Positions 34,322-43,168 of a stretch of 64,000 nucleotides of DNA are shown here, in pieces. Below the pieces are notes generated by a model. The model ran no database searches, was not told the DNA's origin, and worked only from the letters and a program-made list of their open reading frames with translations. How positions within the stretch are numbered: the stretch's first letter is position 1; each line of letters starts with the position of its first letter. Position numbers and translations under genes: made by a program. The DNA is from Gammaproteobacteria bacterium (GTDB taxonomy: Bacteria; Pseudomonadota; Gammaproteobacteria; Competibacterales; Competibacteraceae). The DNA is taken from the NCBI GenBank assembly GCA_024235035.1, contig JACKNE010000014.1:61634-125633 (forward strand), read 5' to 3'.

Positions 34322-36321
34322 GCCACCGTGACCGGTTGCAGATCGTGGGCTTTGCGGATCAGATTGAGAATGTCCACCATGATACCGTTCATATCGATAT
34401 CCTTGGGGGTGTAGACGGCTGAGATACCGCGCTCTTTCAGTAGCTTGGCGTCACTTTCGGGAATAATACCGCCGATGACCACCGGCAGATTTTTCAGCCC
34501 GACCTGGCTCAGTTGGTTGAACACGTCTTCCACCATCTCCACATGACTGCCAGAAAGCACCGACAGACCGATCAGGTGCACACCTTCCTCTAGCGCGGCC
34601 TTGGCGATCTGCTCCGGGGTCAGGCGGATACCTTCATAGACGATCTCAAAACCGACATCGCGGCCCTTGACGGCAATTTGCTCCGCGCCGTTGCTGTGCC
34701 CGTCCAGACCTGGTTTACCGATCAACAGGCGCAAGGGTCGGCCCAGTTCCTCACTGGTCTTGATGACTGCAGTGCGAATCGACACTGCTTTGGCTCCCCG
34801 GCTGTCATCGTTGGCGGGAATGTCGATGCCGGTGGGCGCGCGGTATTCGCCAAAAATGTCACGCAGGGTCTGTGACCATTCACCGGTCGTAACTCCTGCA
34901 TGGGCGCATAGGATCGACGCCGGCATGATATTCGCCCCGCTGCGCGCCGTTTCGGCCAGATTAGCCAGCGCTGCCTTGACCTCCGCATGATTGCGCTGCG
35001 CGCGAAAGGCGTTGAGTCGTTCGATCTGTTCGCGCTCGGCGCGCGGATCGACCTTCATGATGCCGCTGTCAACGCCACCGGTGAGTGGCGATTGTTCGGT
35101 TTCCGTATAGCAATTCAAACCGATAATCTTCAGGCTGCCGTGCTCGATGGCGCGCATCCGCTCGGTGTGACTGGTGACCAGTTGTCGCTTGACGTAGCCG
35201 GATTCGATGGCCTGCACCATGCCGCCCTGCTCCTGCACCCGAGCCATTTCCTCGGTCGCACCGTCCACAAGCGCCTTGACCTTGGCGGCGATCACCGGCG
35301 AACCGTCGAAAATATCACCGTATTCCAGCAAATCGGTTTCGAAGGTCAGCACCTGCTGCATGCGTAGCGCCCATTGCTGATCCCAGGGGCGCGGTAACCC
35401 AAGTGCTTCATTCCAAGCCGGAAGTTGGATGGCGCGCGCGCGGGCTCTCTTGGACAGGCTCACGCCGAGCATTTCCAGCACGATGCGCTGTACGTTGTTT
35501 TCCGGCTGCGCCTCGGTCAGACCCAGCGAGTTGACCTGCACTCCATAGCGGAAGCGGCGCATGTCCTCACTCTGCACGCCATAGCGTTCTTGAGTCAGTT
35601 TGTCCCACATCTCGCCGAACGCCCGCATTTTGCAGGTTTCCTCGATAAAGCGGATGCCGGCGTTCACGAAGAAGGAGATACGCCCCACCACTTGCTCGAA
35701 GCCTTCTGCGCCGATTTGTCCAGAATCGCGCACGGCGTCGAGGATGGCAATGGCGGTGGACAGGGCATAGGCCAGTTCCTGGGTCGGGGTCGCGCCCGCT
35801 TCCTGCAAGTGGTAGCTGCAAATATTAGTCGGATTCCATTTGGGAATACTCTTGACCGTGTAAGCGATGATATCGGTAATCAAGCGCACCGAGGGTTGGG
35901 GTGGGAAGATATAGGTGCCGCGCGACAGGTATTCCTTAAGGATGTCGTTCTGCGTGGTGCCTTGTAGCTGTGCCGGGGATGCGCCTTGCCGCTCCGCCGC
36001 CGCGACATACAACGCCAGCAACCAAGCGGCTGTTGCATTGATCGTCATGGAGGTGTTCATCTGGCCGAGCGGAATCTGATCGAACAGGGTCTCCATATCG
36101 CCGATATGGCCGATCGGTACGCCGACTTTGCCAACTTCGCCTCGCGCTAGTGGATGATCAGAATCGTAGCCGGTCTGAGTTGGCAAATCGAAGGCAACCG
36201 ATAGGCCGGTTTGTCCTTTGCTCAGATTGGTGCGGTACAGTTCGTTGGACGCTTTGGCGGAAGAATGGCCGGAGTAGGTCCGCATCAGCCAAGGTTTATC
36301 GCGTTTGATGGGGGTGGTCAT
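34318..36321 (-). CDS. ecm: Ethylmalonyl-CoA mutase (B12-dependent)
   Basis: Rearranges (2R)-ethylmalonyl-CoA to methylsuccinyl-CoA. It has 667 residues: a TIM-barrel substrate domain followed by a C-terminal B12-binding domain with LDGHSNGAEQ (DxHxxG) at about 545-555, then SVLSGSH and GGIIPES. The opening LMRTYSGHSSAKASNELYRTNL and FDLPTQTGYDSDHPLARGEVGKVG match the ethylmalonyl-CoA mutase subgroup rather than methylmalonyl- or isobutyryl-CoA mutases, and the ccr/mcd/mch context agrees. Single-chain form. Start has AGAGG before the ATG. It is preceded by an AT-rich cassette that separates it from mch. Confidence 0.93.
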   Translation of the reverse strand: MTTPIKRDKPWLMRTYSGHSSAKASNELYRTNLSKGQTGLSVAFDLPTQTGYDSDHPLARGEVGKVGVPIGHIGDMETLFDQIPLGQMNTSMTINATAAWLLALYVAAAERQGASPAQLQGTTQNDILKEYLSRGTYIFPPQPSVRLITDIIAYTVKSIPKWNPTNICSYHLQEAGATPTQELAYALSTAIAILDAVRDSGQIGAEGFEQVVGRISFFVNAGIRFIEETCKMRAFGEMWDKLTQERYGVQSEDMRRFRYGVQVNSLGLTEAQPENNVQRIVLEMLGVSLSKRARARAIQLPAWNEALGLPRPWDQQWALRMQQVLTFETDLLEYGDIFDGSPVIAAKVKALVDGATEEMARVQEQGGMVQAIESGYVKRQLVTSHTERMRAIEHGSLKIIGLNCYTETEQSPLTGGVDSGIMKVDPRAEREQIERLNAFRAQRNHAEVKAALANLAETARSGANIMPASILCAHAGVTTGEWSQTLRDIFGEYRAPTGIDIPANDDSRGAKAVSIRTAVIKTSEELGRPLRLLIGKPGLDGHSNGAEQIAVKGRDVGFEIVYEGIRLTPEQIAKAALEEGVHLIGLSVLSGSHVEMVEDVFNQLSQVGLKNLPVVIGGIIPESDAKLLKERGISAVYTPKDIDMNGIMVDILNLIRKAHDLQPVTVA

Positions 36322-36363
36322 GGGAGCCTCTTTGTAGAATAACAGTGGGTCGTTGGAATCGGG

Positions 36364-36846
36364 CTAATTGATTTTTTTCGGGAACACTTGGGTAAAGTCA
36401 ACCTGTACGCCTTCGTTTTCAATCAATGCTTCGTGAAACAGGGTATCGCTCTCTGATGTCGTGACAAAGACGGTTCGACTGTAAGGTTCAACCGTCCAGA
36501 CTACTGGGATGCCCGCATTAACCAGTTGCGTCGCTTTTTGCAACATCTCCTGAATGGTTTGGCTGGATGAAACCACTTCAATCGCCAGGATCGGACGCTC
36601 CTGAAATCGGGGAATATCATGGAACGGGTTAGGTTGGATCTGAGTCTTGTGGAAAACAGAAATATCTGGCGTTAAGCCATTAGCGATATCCAGGGTCAAC
36701 TCGGGTAATGGTTCAATATCTTGATTGCTAATCAGTTGCTTAATGATCTGTAGGAAAATATAGCTATGATTTAGTGAAGGCATGATAGGGTCTTCATGAT
36801 TCTGCAAGGATTTTACTGGTTGATAAATAGCAGAAGCTTCAAGCAT
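36364..36846 (-). CDS. Uma2-family (DUF820) PD-(D/E)XK-like protein
   Basis: About 160 residues from ATG 36846, chosen because AGGAG lies seven bases before it; MPSLNHSY (36783) is an internal alternative. The family pattern is visible: NGLTPDISVF and PILAIEVVSSSQTIQ (catalytic Asp and ExV), QKATQLVNAGIPVVWTVEP. Uma2 proteins are abundant in cyanobacteria and some proteobacteria and are predicted nucleases of unknown function. The gene overlaps the preceding partial nuclease-like frame by eight bases. It is AT-rich compared with the flanking EMC genes, and cyanobacterial-like, suggesting acquisition. Confidence 0.75.
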   Translation of the reverse strand: MLEASAIYQPVKSLQNHEDPIMPSLNHSYIFLQIIKQLISNQDIEPLPELTLDIANGLTPDISVFHKTQIQPNPFHDIPRFQERPILAIEVVSSSQTIQEMLQKATQLVNAGIPVVWTVEPYSRTVFVTTSESDTLFHEALIENEGVQVDFTQVFPKKIN

Positions 36847-37120
36847 CAGCATTCTCCTGTACGGCCGATGTTTCAATCATATTTATCAATATCCCGACAA
36901 TTTTCTGAGGATTCTTAATATAGTAATCTTCAATATCGATATGAACGATCTGATCCTGCAATTTCAGGAACTTCCAGGCATGTCCGGTCGTAACAGCGCC
37001 ATAAATAGAGGATATAACCCGACCTTCCTGCTGGTTATAGATTCTAGCAGCGATCATTTCGGCAATGCATTGGCCTAATCCACTGACAATTCTTTCGTTT
37101 TTTGCTTTTTTCCTTGTCAA
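36839..37120 (-). pseudogene. C-terminal piece of a PD-(D/E)XK-like protein
   Basis: About 93 residues from TTG. The wording GLGQCIAEMIAARIYNQ, ISSIYGAVTTGHAWKFLKL and IDIEDYYIKNPQKIVGIL is typical of the C-terminal half of a nuclease-like protein family found in cyanobacteria, in which a longer N-terminal part with the first catalytic residues normally precedes it. Here that part is absent and the frame begins inside the BrnT-like remnant. It is probably a remnant, though translation from the TTG cannot be excluded. Confidence 0.5.
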
Positions 37121-37308
37121 GTATTTTGCTCATGTGTTGCCAGTGCCGATTTTTCTCTTTCTGTTATCTTGATGAGAAATCGTAATGCTTCATTAACCGA
37201 TGCAGGATCATCAAAAACTGTTTTAGCCTCCTCAAATGAAATACCATGCTTCGCTAAATTCGTTGCTGCTTTATTCGCATCCCATTCAAACGCCATACGG
37301 ACATTCAT
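37117..37308 (-). pseudogene. BrnT-like toxin remnant
   Basis: The first 32 or so residues (MAFEWDANKAATNLAKHGISFEEAKTVFDDP) are the N-terminal part of a BrnT-type ribonuclease toxin. Then the sequence changes to unrelated SVNEALRFLIKITERE and stops at about 60 residues, where BrnT needs about 90, including the His and Arg active-site part. No BrnA antitoxin follows. It looks like a deletion joint. Its stop overlaps the following frame's TTG. Confidence 0.65.
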
Positions 37309-37310
37309 AC

Positions 37311-37332
37311 CCCTCCCTCTTCCGAGGGAGGG
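37311..37332. repeat. CCCTCCCTC...GAGGGAGGG hairpin after mch
   Basis: A 9-bp perfect stem with a four-base loop (TTCC) lies 12 bases after the mch stop, on the boundary with the AT-rich cassette. Similar to hairpins after hppA and DUF1841. No T tract. Confidence 0.7.
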
Positions 37333-37344
37333 ACTCTACTCAAC

Positions 37345-38517
37345 TCACACCAGTCGCCGCTTGATCAACAGCCGTCGTTCGATCTCGAAGATCTTGCCAC
37401 TGATCTTTTCCTTACTCAGTTTCTGCTTATCATTTTCTTTGATAAACAGATCTGGACCGTAGGTCTCCAGTGCGGCAGCGGCGCTGATGTTCTTCACACC
37501 GATAAACTGGAAGGTTACGATGCCGGCAGCATCATTGTTAGGTAGGGTCTCGGTCGCCACCACCCGCGAGAGAGCCGCCACCGTATCGCCGGACACTGCC
37601 GGTTGCGTGTGGTAGCCCTCGGTGAACCCCAGTTCCCATAGGGCGTTTTCGCTGACATCGCGGCTGGCCAGTCCCTCCAGCCAGGCGAACACCAAACCGC
37701 CGTAAACGATCGGCTCACCGCTCATCTTGCCCGATAGGCCAGTACTGTACACCCGGTCGAAGTGCAGCGGATGGGTGTTGCCGACCAGGTAGGTCCAGGC
37801 CATGTGCTCATCGGTGATGGTGCGGCCATTGGTATGTACGATCAGATCACCGAGGGAAAAGTCCTCGAAATAGGTATTGGGGCCGGTCAATTGGCTTGGA
37901 TAGCCGCTGGCGTTGATCGGTAACTCCGCCACCGGATGCTCTACCCAGGGGAACTCGACCGGCGTGGTCGGCGCCGGGGTGGTCGGCAAGCGGTCGCCGC
38001 GATAGCCGACCATAATCTTGCGCTCGTACTGCAACACCACTTGGTGATGTTGATTGACGCCCAGGGTGCGAATCAGCACGATACCCGGCTTGTCTTCGCC
38101 ACGCGCCTTGCGATCCACGACTTGGGTGTAACCGCGTAAAGTGTCGCCCGGATAGACTGGCCGCAGGAATTGCACATTGTAATAGCCGAGATTGGCAATC
38201 GCTTTCTCGGAATCGTTATGCACACCCAGCGACAGCACCACGTTGAACACCATCTGCGGACTGGCCGGCAAATCTGGGAAGCCATGAGCCTTGGCGTATT
38301 CCAGGTTCAGATACAGCGGATTGCATTGCATGAACACGCGGGCGAAATCTAACATCGGGCCACGTTCGAAGGTGTAGCCGCGTGGGTGGACAAAGACCTG
38401 TCCTGGTACGAATTCATCCAGATAGCGCCCATACTGTGGCTGGCGCACCCATTCCAGATTGACTGCTACGGAACCGGCGACTTCTGTCTGTTCGCCTAAT
38501 CGCATTGAGAAACTCAT
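37345..38517 (-). CDS. mch: Mesaconyl-CoA hydratase (double MaoC fold)
   Basis: Hydrates mesaconyl-C1-CoA to (2R,3S)-beta-methylmalyl-CoA. It has 390 residues with two MaoC-like hot-dog domains: the N-terminal unit (about 20-175, FVHPRGYTFERGPMLDFARVFMQCNPLYLN) and the C-terminal unit (about 205-345, DLIVHTNGRTITDEHMAWTYLVGNTHPLHFD). Characterised Mch is about 343 residues, so this one has extra length, mainly a Lys-rich tail (KENDKQKLSKEKISG). The ATG is three bases after the mcd stop, so the two are co-translated neighbours. Downstream the operon is interrupted by the AT-rich cassette before ecm. Confidence 0.9.
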   Translation of the reverse strand: MSFSMRLGEQTEVAGSVAVNLEWVRQPQYGRYLDEFVPGQVFVHPRGYTFERGPMLDFARVFMQCNPLYLNLEYAKAHGFPDLPASPQMVFNVVLSLGVHNDSEKAIANLGYYNVQFLRPVYPGDTLRGYTQVVDRKARGEDKPGIVLIRTLGVNQHHQVVLQYERKIMVGYRGDRLPTTPAPTTPVEFPWVEHPVAELPINASGYPSQLTGPNTYFEDFSLGDLIVHTNGRTITDEHMAWTYLVGNTHPLHFDRVYSTGLSGKMSGEPIVYGGLVFAWLEGLASRDVSENALWELGFTEGYHTQPAVSGDTVAALSRVVATETLPNNDAAGIVTFQFIGVKNISAAAALETYGPDLFIKENDKQKLSKEKISGKIFEIERRLLIKRRLV

Positions 38518-38520
38518 GGC

Positions 38521-40242
38521 TTAACCCCCCACCTCAGCCTTGCTCTTGGCGTTGTCCACCAAGGAACGAGCGATGACCTTCAAGGCCAGTGTTTCCTCGG
38601 CGCCTTCGAAAATCGATAACACCCGGGCGTCGATGAAATAGCGACTGACCGGCACTTCCTCGGCGTAGCCCATGCCACCGTGAATCTGCAGGGCTTCGCG
38701 GGTGACCCATTCGGCGGTCTTGCAGGTGAAGAATTTGACCATACTGGCTTCCATGTCACCCTCGCCTTGATCCATCAACCGTCCTACTGAGTAAGTGAAC
38801 TGCCGGCCTACGGCGAGATAGGTCGCCATCCGCGCCAACTTAACCTGGGTCAATTGGTAGTCACCGATCGGGTAGCCAAACACCATGCGCTCTTGGGAAT
38901 AGCTCAGTGCTTTCTCATAAGCGGCCTGCATGATGCCGATGGCGCGGGCCGCCGTCTGGATACGTCCACCAGAGAAACCAGCCATGGTGAAATAAAAACC
39001 CTTACCTTCGCCCGCCGGTCCGCCGAGCATGTTTTCATCCGGTACGAACACGTTGTCGAAGAACAGATCGAAGGAGTGCATCCCGCGATAGCCGATGGTG
39101 GAAATCGCCTTGCCGCCCAGCTTGCCACCGCTTTCCTGGATAAATTCGAAGGCATGGCCAGGATAGCTCGGCTTCTCCAGCAGGAACATCGACAGGCCGC
39201 GATGGCCCAGCGATAGATCAGGGTTGGTGCGCGCCAGAATCAGCAGCACACCGGCTTTGCCGCCGAAGGTACACCAGGTTTTGGCGCCGTTCAGCAGCCA
39301 ACCGCCCTCGGTGCGAGTCGCTTTCAACCGCATGTTGGCGACATCGGAGCCATAGTTCGGCTCGGTCACCGCCACCGCACACAACAGATCGCCAGAAGCC
39401 AGTTGCGGCAACCATCGTAACTTCTGTTCCTCGGTGCCGCCTTTGAGCAGCGCCTTGGAAAGGATTTCAGGTCGGGTGATCAGGCTGCCCGCCGCGCCGA
39501 GCGAGCCCCGAGTCAGCTCTTCGGTCACCACGATCATGCCTAGATTGTCTTCCTGCTCGTCGCTTTGGATGCCGCCGAAGCGTTCCGGGATGGAAATACC
39601 GAAGCAGCCCAGTTCCTTGACTTGTTCTAAAATAGCGTCGGGAATGTCGAGGTCATGGCGGTGAATCTCTTCGGCCAGCGGCATCACCACTTCCTCGGCG
39701 ACGCTACGGAAAGTTTCGCGCATCATTTCGTGATGACCGTCGAGCAGATAAGCGCCAGTCACGCCATCCTGGGCGCGCATGAGTTGTCCCAGTTCCGCGA
39801 CCCGCTCTGCGGCTAACTGGGTCAGGCAGAATTGCCGTGCTGCTGGATAATCGATGGTCGCTCCCAACCATTGCTCATTCAGCCCGAAATCCGCCGGGCG
39901 AGCGCTGAGTCGATTGCGCACGCCTTGCAGGGCTTCAGCGGTGAACAGAAGGGCGAAGCGTTCTTCCAAAGTGAGCTCTTTGGTCTGGTCGCCACTAGCC
40001 TGTCGCGCCCGTTTCGCATAATCCAGTGCAAAGCGAGCGCCGGTCATCTCCGCGCAGGACAATGCCAAGTCATAACTAACCAATTGATGCTGATCCAGTA
40101 GCGCTGCGGAGATTTTGCCATCGGCTTTCTGCGAGCGTTCCTTCAAGTCCGCTAAGGAGTAATCAAGCGCCTTTTGGACGGCGTCCAGCGCCAGGGTGGC
40201 TTGCTGTAATTGTTCGACTGGATTCTGGGTCGATGCGGACAT
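38521..40242 (-). CDS. mcd: Methylsuccinyl-CoA dehydrogenase
   Basis: FAD acyl-CoA dehydrogenase that oxidises (2S)-methylsuccinyl-CoA to mesaconyl-CoA. Start 40242 (MSASTQNPVEQ), with GAGG eight bases before; the open frame continues far upstream antisense to pyrG, but that is not coding. It has 573 residues, longer than ordinary acyl-CoA dehydrogenases (about 380) because of an N-terminal helical extension of about 160 residues, which is the hallmark of this subgroup. Visible motifs: VTEPNYGSDVANM (FAD/substrate), GAKTWCTF, and the catalytic region YAEEVPVSRYFIDARVLSIFEGAEETLAL. It heads the EMC operon. Divergent from pyrG across 381 bases. Confidence 0.92.
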   Translation of the reverse strand: MSASTQNPVEQLQQATLALDAVQKALDYSLADLKERSQKADGKISAALLDQHQLVSYDLALSCAEMTGARFALDYAKRARQASGDQTKELTLEERFALLFTAEALQGVRNRLSARPADFGLNEQWLGATIDYPAARQFCLTQLAAERVAELGQLMRAQDGVTGAYLLDGHHEMMRETFRSVAEEVVMPLAEEIHRHDLDIPDAILEQVKELGCFGISIPERFGGIQSDEQEDNLGMIVVTEELTRGSLGAAGSLITRPEILSKALLKGGTEEQKLRWLPQLASGDLLCAVAVTEPNYGSDVANMRLKATRTEGGWLLNGAKTWCTFGGKAGVLLILARTNPDLSLGHRGLSMFLLEKPSYPGHAFEFIQESGGKLGGKAISTIGYRGMHSFDLFFDNVFVPDENMLGGPAGEGKGFYFTMAGFSGGRIQTAARAIGIMQAAYEKALSYSQERMVFGYPIGDYQLTQVKLARMATYLAVGRQFTYSVGRLMDQGEGDMEASMVKFFTCKTAEWVTREALQIHGGMGYAEEVPVSRYFIDARVLSIFEGAEETLALKVIARSLVDNAKSKAEVGG

Positions 40243-40623
40243 CGGGTTACCTCGTTTGGTGACTGTGATACATGAAAACCTTAAATTTAGTAAGCTCTCG
40301 CTGCGAATTGTAAGCGGAAACCCGCAGGTAACGCACGATTTAAGCGAGAATAAGGTTAAAAAAAGTGATGGCCGGAATCGCCAAAACCAATCGTTTCGAA
40401 CAGCGCTGACGGCAAAAAATTCCTGGGAGAACCGCTTGGCGTCGCACCAAGCGGTTTCGAGCAATCCACGCTCTGTTTTCTCCGGAGTCCTGCCTTGACT
40501 GACCTTTGGGATCGAGGATTGGCGTTTCCGCCCGGCAAATGCATTTGAGAATATGGCCGGTGTGTCGCTATCAGCCGCCGGGTCTGCTATCTTGTGGTGT
40601 CTTTTTGCAACCCCCATCCTGGC
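40243..40623. other. Divergent region mcd / pyrG with inverted repeat
   Basis: This 381-base spacer holds AACCGCTTGG (40430-40439) and CCAAGCGGTT (40447-40456), a perfect 10-bp inverted repeat that could be a hairpin or an operator. The mcd-proximal part is AT-rich and probably carries its promoter. No gene or RNA family is recognised. Confidence 0.5.
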
Positions 40624-42258
40624 ATGACCCGATTTATTTTCATCACTGGTGGCGTCGTTTCCTCGCTTGGCAAAGGCATCGCCGCCGCATCGCTGGCGAC
40701 GATCCTGGAAGCTCGAGGTCTGAAGGTCACCCTGATCAAGCTCGACCCCTATATCAACGTCGATCCCGGCACCATGAGTCCATTCCAGCACGGTGAGGTC
40801 TTCGTGACCCATGACGGCGCGGAAACCGACCTTGATCTGGGTCACTACGAGCGCTTCGTGGGTATGACCGCCACCCGGCGCAACAACTTCACCACTGGGC
40901 GTATCTACGAAAATGTCATCCGCAAGGAACGGCGCGGCGACTATCTGGGTGGCACGGTGCAGGTCATCCCCCATATCACCGATGAAATCAAACGCTGCAT
41001 CCGCCTCGGCGCTGGCGAGACCGACATCGCGATGGTGGAGATCGGCGGCACGGTCGGCGACATCGAATCCCTGCCTTTTCTGGAAGCTATTCGTCAATTG
41101 GGTCTGGAATTGGGCCGCGAACGTTCCCTGTTCATTCACCTGACCCTGGTGCCGTTCATCCAGTCCTCCGGCGAACTCAAGACGAAACCGACCCAGCACT
41201 CAGCCAAGGAGTTGCGTTCCATCGGCATTCAGCCCGATATGTTGTTATGCCGCTCGGATCGGGAAATCCCCGCCGATGAGCGCCGCAAGATCGCTTTGTT
41301 CACCAACATCGAACCCAAGGCGGTGATCAGCGTTCCGGATGCCGATACGATCTACCGTATCCCTTTGTTGTTACACGCTCAGGGCGTCGATGGAATCGTC
41401 GCTCGTAAGTTGCGGTTGGACGATTTGCCGCCGGCCGGTCTGAAGGATTGGGAGTGGGTCGTCAATGCCATTGAAACCGCAGTTGGCGCAGTGGACATCG
41501 CCATGGTCGGCAAGTACGTCGATTTGGCCGACGCCTACAAGTCGCTCAATGAAGCTTTGTTGCATGCCGGTATGCATACCCACACCCAGGTCAATATCCA
41601 CTATCTGGATTCCGAGCGTATCGAGCGAGAGGGGACCATTGGCTTGGAGCACATGGACGCCATTCTAGTGCCAGGCGGTTTTGGTGAACGCGGCATTGAA
41701 GGCAAGATCGCGGCGGTGCGCTTCGCCCGTGAGCGGCGGATTCCCTACCTGGGCATCTGCCTGGGGATGCAGGTCGCCGTCATCGAATTCGCCCGCGATG
41801 TCGCGGAACTGGCCGATGCGCACAGCACCGAGTTTCGCAAGGACACGCCGCATCCGGTCATCGCCTTGATCACCGAATGGACGGACGAGACGGGTGTCCT
41901 CCAGCAGCGCCAGGAGGGCGGCAACCTAGGCGGTACGATGCGCTTGGGCGCTCAAGCCTGTCGGCTGACGCCCGGTTCGCTGGTCCACGCTGCCTATGGC
42001 AAGGAAGTGATCACCGAGCGCCACCGGCATCGTTACGAATTCAACAATCATTACCGGGAAGCGCTGCAAGCGGCGGGCCTGGCGCTATCCGGCCATTCGT
42101 TGGACGACCGCCTAGTGGAAACCATCGAACTGCCCGATCATCCCTGGTTCTTCGGTTGCCAATTCCATCCCGAATTTACCTCGACCCCACGCACTGGTCA
42201 TCCGCTATTCCGAGGGTTCATCGAGGCGGCGATCCAGCAGCGTGAGCAGCGTCGATAG
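40624..42258 (+). CDS. pyrG: CTP synthase
   Basis: Aminates UTP to CTP using glutamine and ATP. The start 40624 (MTRFIFITGGVVSSLGKGI) is the universal N-terminus; the open frame extends ten codons further up without conservation. It has 544 residues. The synthetase domain occupies about 1-265 with the P-loop SSLGKGIAAAS and LDPYINVDPGTMSPFQHGEVFVTHDG-type sequence (parted here), and the class-I glutaminase domain about 290-540 with the nucleophile Cys in LGICLGMQ and HPEF near the end. The Shine-Dalgarno is weak. It leads a run of same-strand housekeeping genes, with kdsA 17 bases downstream. Confidence 0.98.
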   Translation: MTRFIFITGGVVSSLGKGIAAASLATILEARGLKVTLIKLDPYINVDPGTMSPFQHGEVFVTHDGAETDLDLGHYERFVGMTATRRNNFTTGRIYENVIRKERRGDYLGGTVQVIPHITDEIKRCIRLGAGETDIAMVEIGGTVGDIESLPFLEAIRQLGLELGRERSLFIHLTLVPFIQSSGELKTKPTQHSAKELRSIGIQPDMLLCRSDREIPADERRKIALFTNIEPKAVISVPDADTIYRIPLLLHAQGVDGIVARKLRLDDLPPAGLKDWEWVVNAIETAVGAVDIAMVGKYVDLADAYKSLNEALLHAGMHTHTQVNIHYLDSERIEREGTIGLEHMDAILVPGGFGERGIEGKIAAVRFARERRIPYLGICLGMQVAVIEFARDVAELADAHSTEFRKDTPHPVIALITEWTDETGVLQQRQEGGNLGGTMRLGAQACRLTPGSLVHAAYGKEVITERHRHRYEFNNHYREALQAAGLALSGHSLDDRLVETIELPDHPWFFGCQFHPEFTSTPRTGHPLFRGFIEAAIQQREQRR

Positions 42259-42275
42259 GAGACCAGTGCATCATC

Positions 42276-43115
42276 ATGATGAACCTCTGTGGCTTCACGG
42301 TCGGCCTGGACCAGCCGCTGTTTCTGATCGCTGGCCCCTGCGTGATCGAATCCGCGCAACTGGCGTTGGATACCGCCGGTCAGCTCAAGGAGATCACCGG
42401 GCGCTTGGGTATGCCGTTCATTTACAAGTCCTCGTTCGACAAGGCTAACCGCTCTGCGCGCGATAGCTATCGCGGTCCCGGCCTGGAAGAGGGTCTGAGA
42501 ATCCTGGAGAAGGTCAAGACTCAGATCGGCGTGCCGGTGCTGACCGACGTGCATGAGTACACGCCACTGGAAGAAGTCGCGGCTGTGGCGGATGTGCTGC
42601 AAACCCCGGCGTTCCTATGCCGGCAAACCGATTTCATCCAGAATGTGGCCCGTCAGGGCAAACCGGTGAATATCAAGAAAGGTCAATTTCTGGCGCCCTG
42701 GGACATGCGCAACGTGGTCGCCAAGGCGCGCATGGTTGGCAACGATCGGTTGATGGTCTGCGAACGTGGTGTGTCCTTTGGCTACAATAACCTGGTGTCC
42801 GACATGCGCGCCCTGATGGTGATGCGCGCTACCGATTGTCCTGTGGTGTTCGACGCCACTCACTCGGTGCAACTGCCGGGCGGTCAGGGCAATGTCTCCG
42901 GCGGCCAGCGGGAGTTTGTGCCCGTGTTGGCGCGGGCGGCGGTAGCGGTGGGCATCGCTGGATTGTTCATGGAAACCCATCCCGATCCGGATCGGGCGCT
43001 GAGCGACGGTCCTAATGCTTGGCCACTGGGTCGGATGGAAGCCTTGCTGGTCACGTTGCAAGCGCTGGACGTCCTGGTAAAACAGCGCGGTTTCTTGGAA
43101 ACCGGGCTAGAATGA
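42276..43115 (+). CDS. kdsA: 3-deoxy-D-manno-octulosonate-8-phosphate synthase
   Basis: Condenses PEP and arabinose-5-phosphate to Kdo-8-phosphate for lipopolysaccharide. It has 279 residues with the family markers LIAGPCVIES, KSSFDKANRSS-like KSSFDKANRSA, TDVHEY, CRQTDF and KKGQFLAPWDM; MET-HPDPDRALSDGPN near the end. Lipopolysaccharide synthesis confirms a Gram-negative envelope. ATG 42276 or 42279 may be used. The pyrG-kdsA-eno order is widely conserved in gammaproteobacteria. Confidence 0.97.
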   Translation: MMNLCGFTVGLDQPLFLIAGPCVIESAQLALDTAGQLKEITGRLGMPFIYKSSFDKANRSARDSYRGPGLEEGLRILEKVKTQIGVPVLTDVHEYTPLEEVAAVADVLQTPAFLCRQTDFIQNVARQGKPVNIKKGQFLAPWDMRNVVAKARMVGNDRLMVCERGVSFGYNNLVSDMRALMVMRATDCPVVFDATHSVQLPGGQGNVSGGQREFVPVLARAAVAVGIAGLFMETHPDPDRALSDGPNAWPLGRMEALLVTLQALDVLVKQRGFLETGLE

Positions 43116-43168
43116 CTGTCGATGACAGCTTTATCCCCAAGAGCGTAATATCCAGAGGAGTTTGAAGA

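Noticed and set aside
38521..41199. A much longer mcd reading frame reaching 41199 (892 residues)
   Set aside because: The extra upstream part is antisense to the well-conserved pyrG. The Mcd N-terminus and a good Shine-Dalgarno fix the start at 40242.
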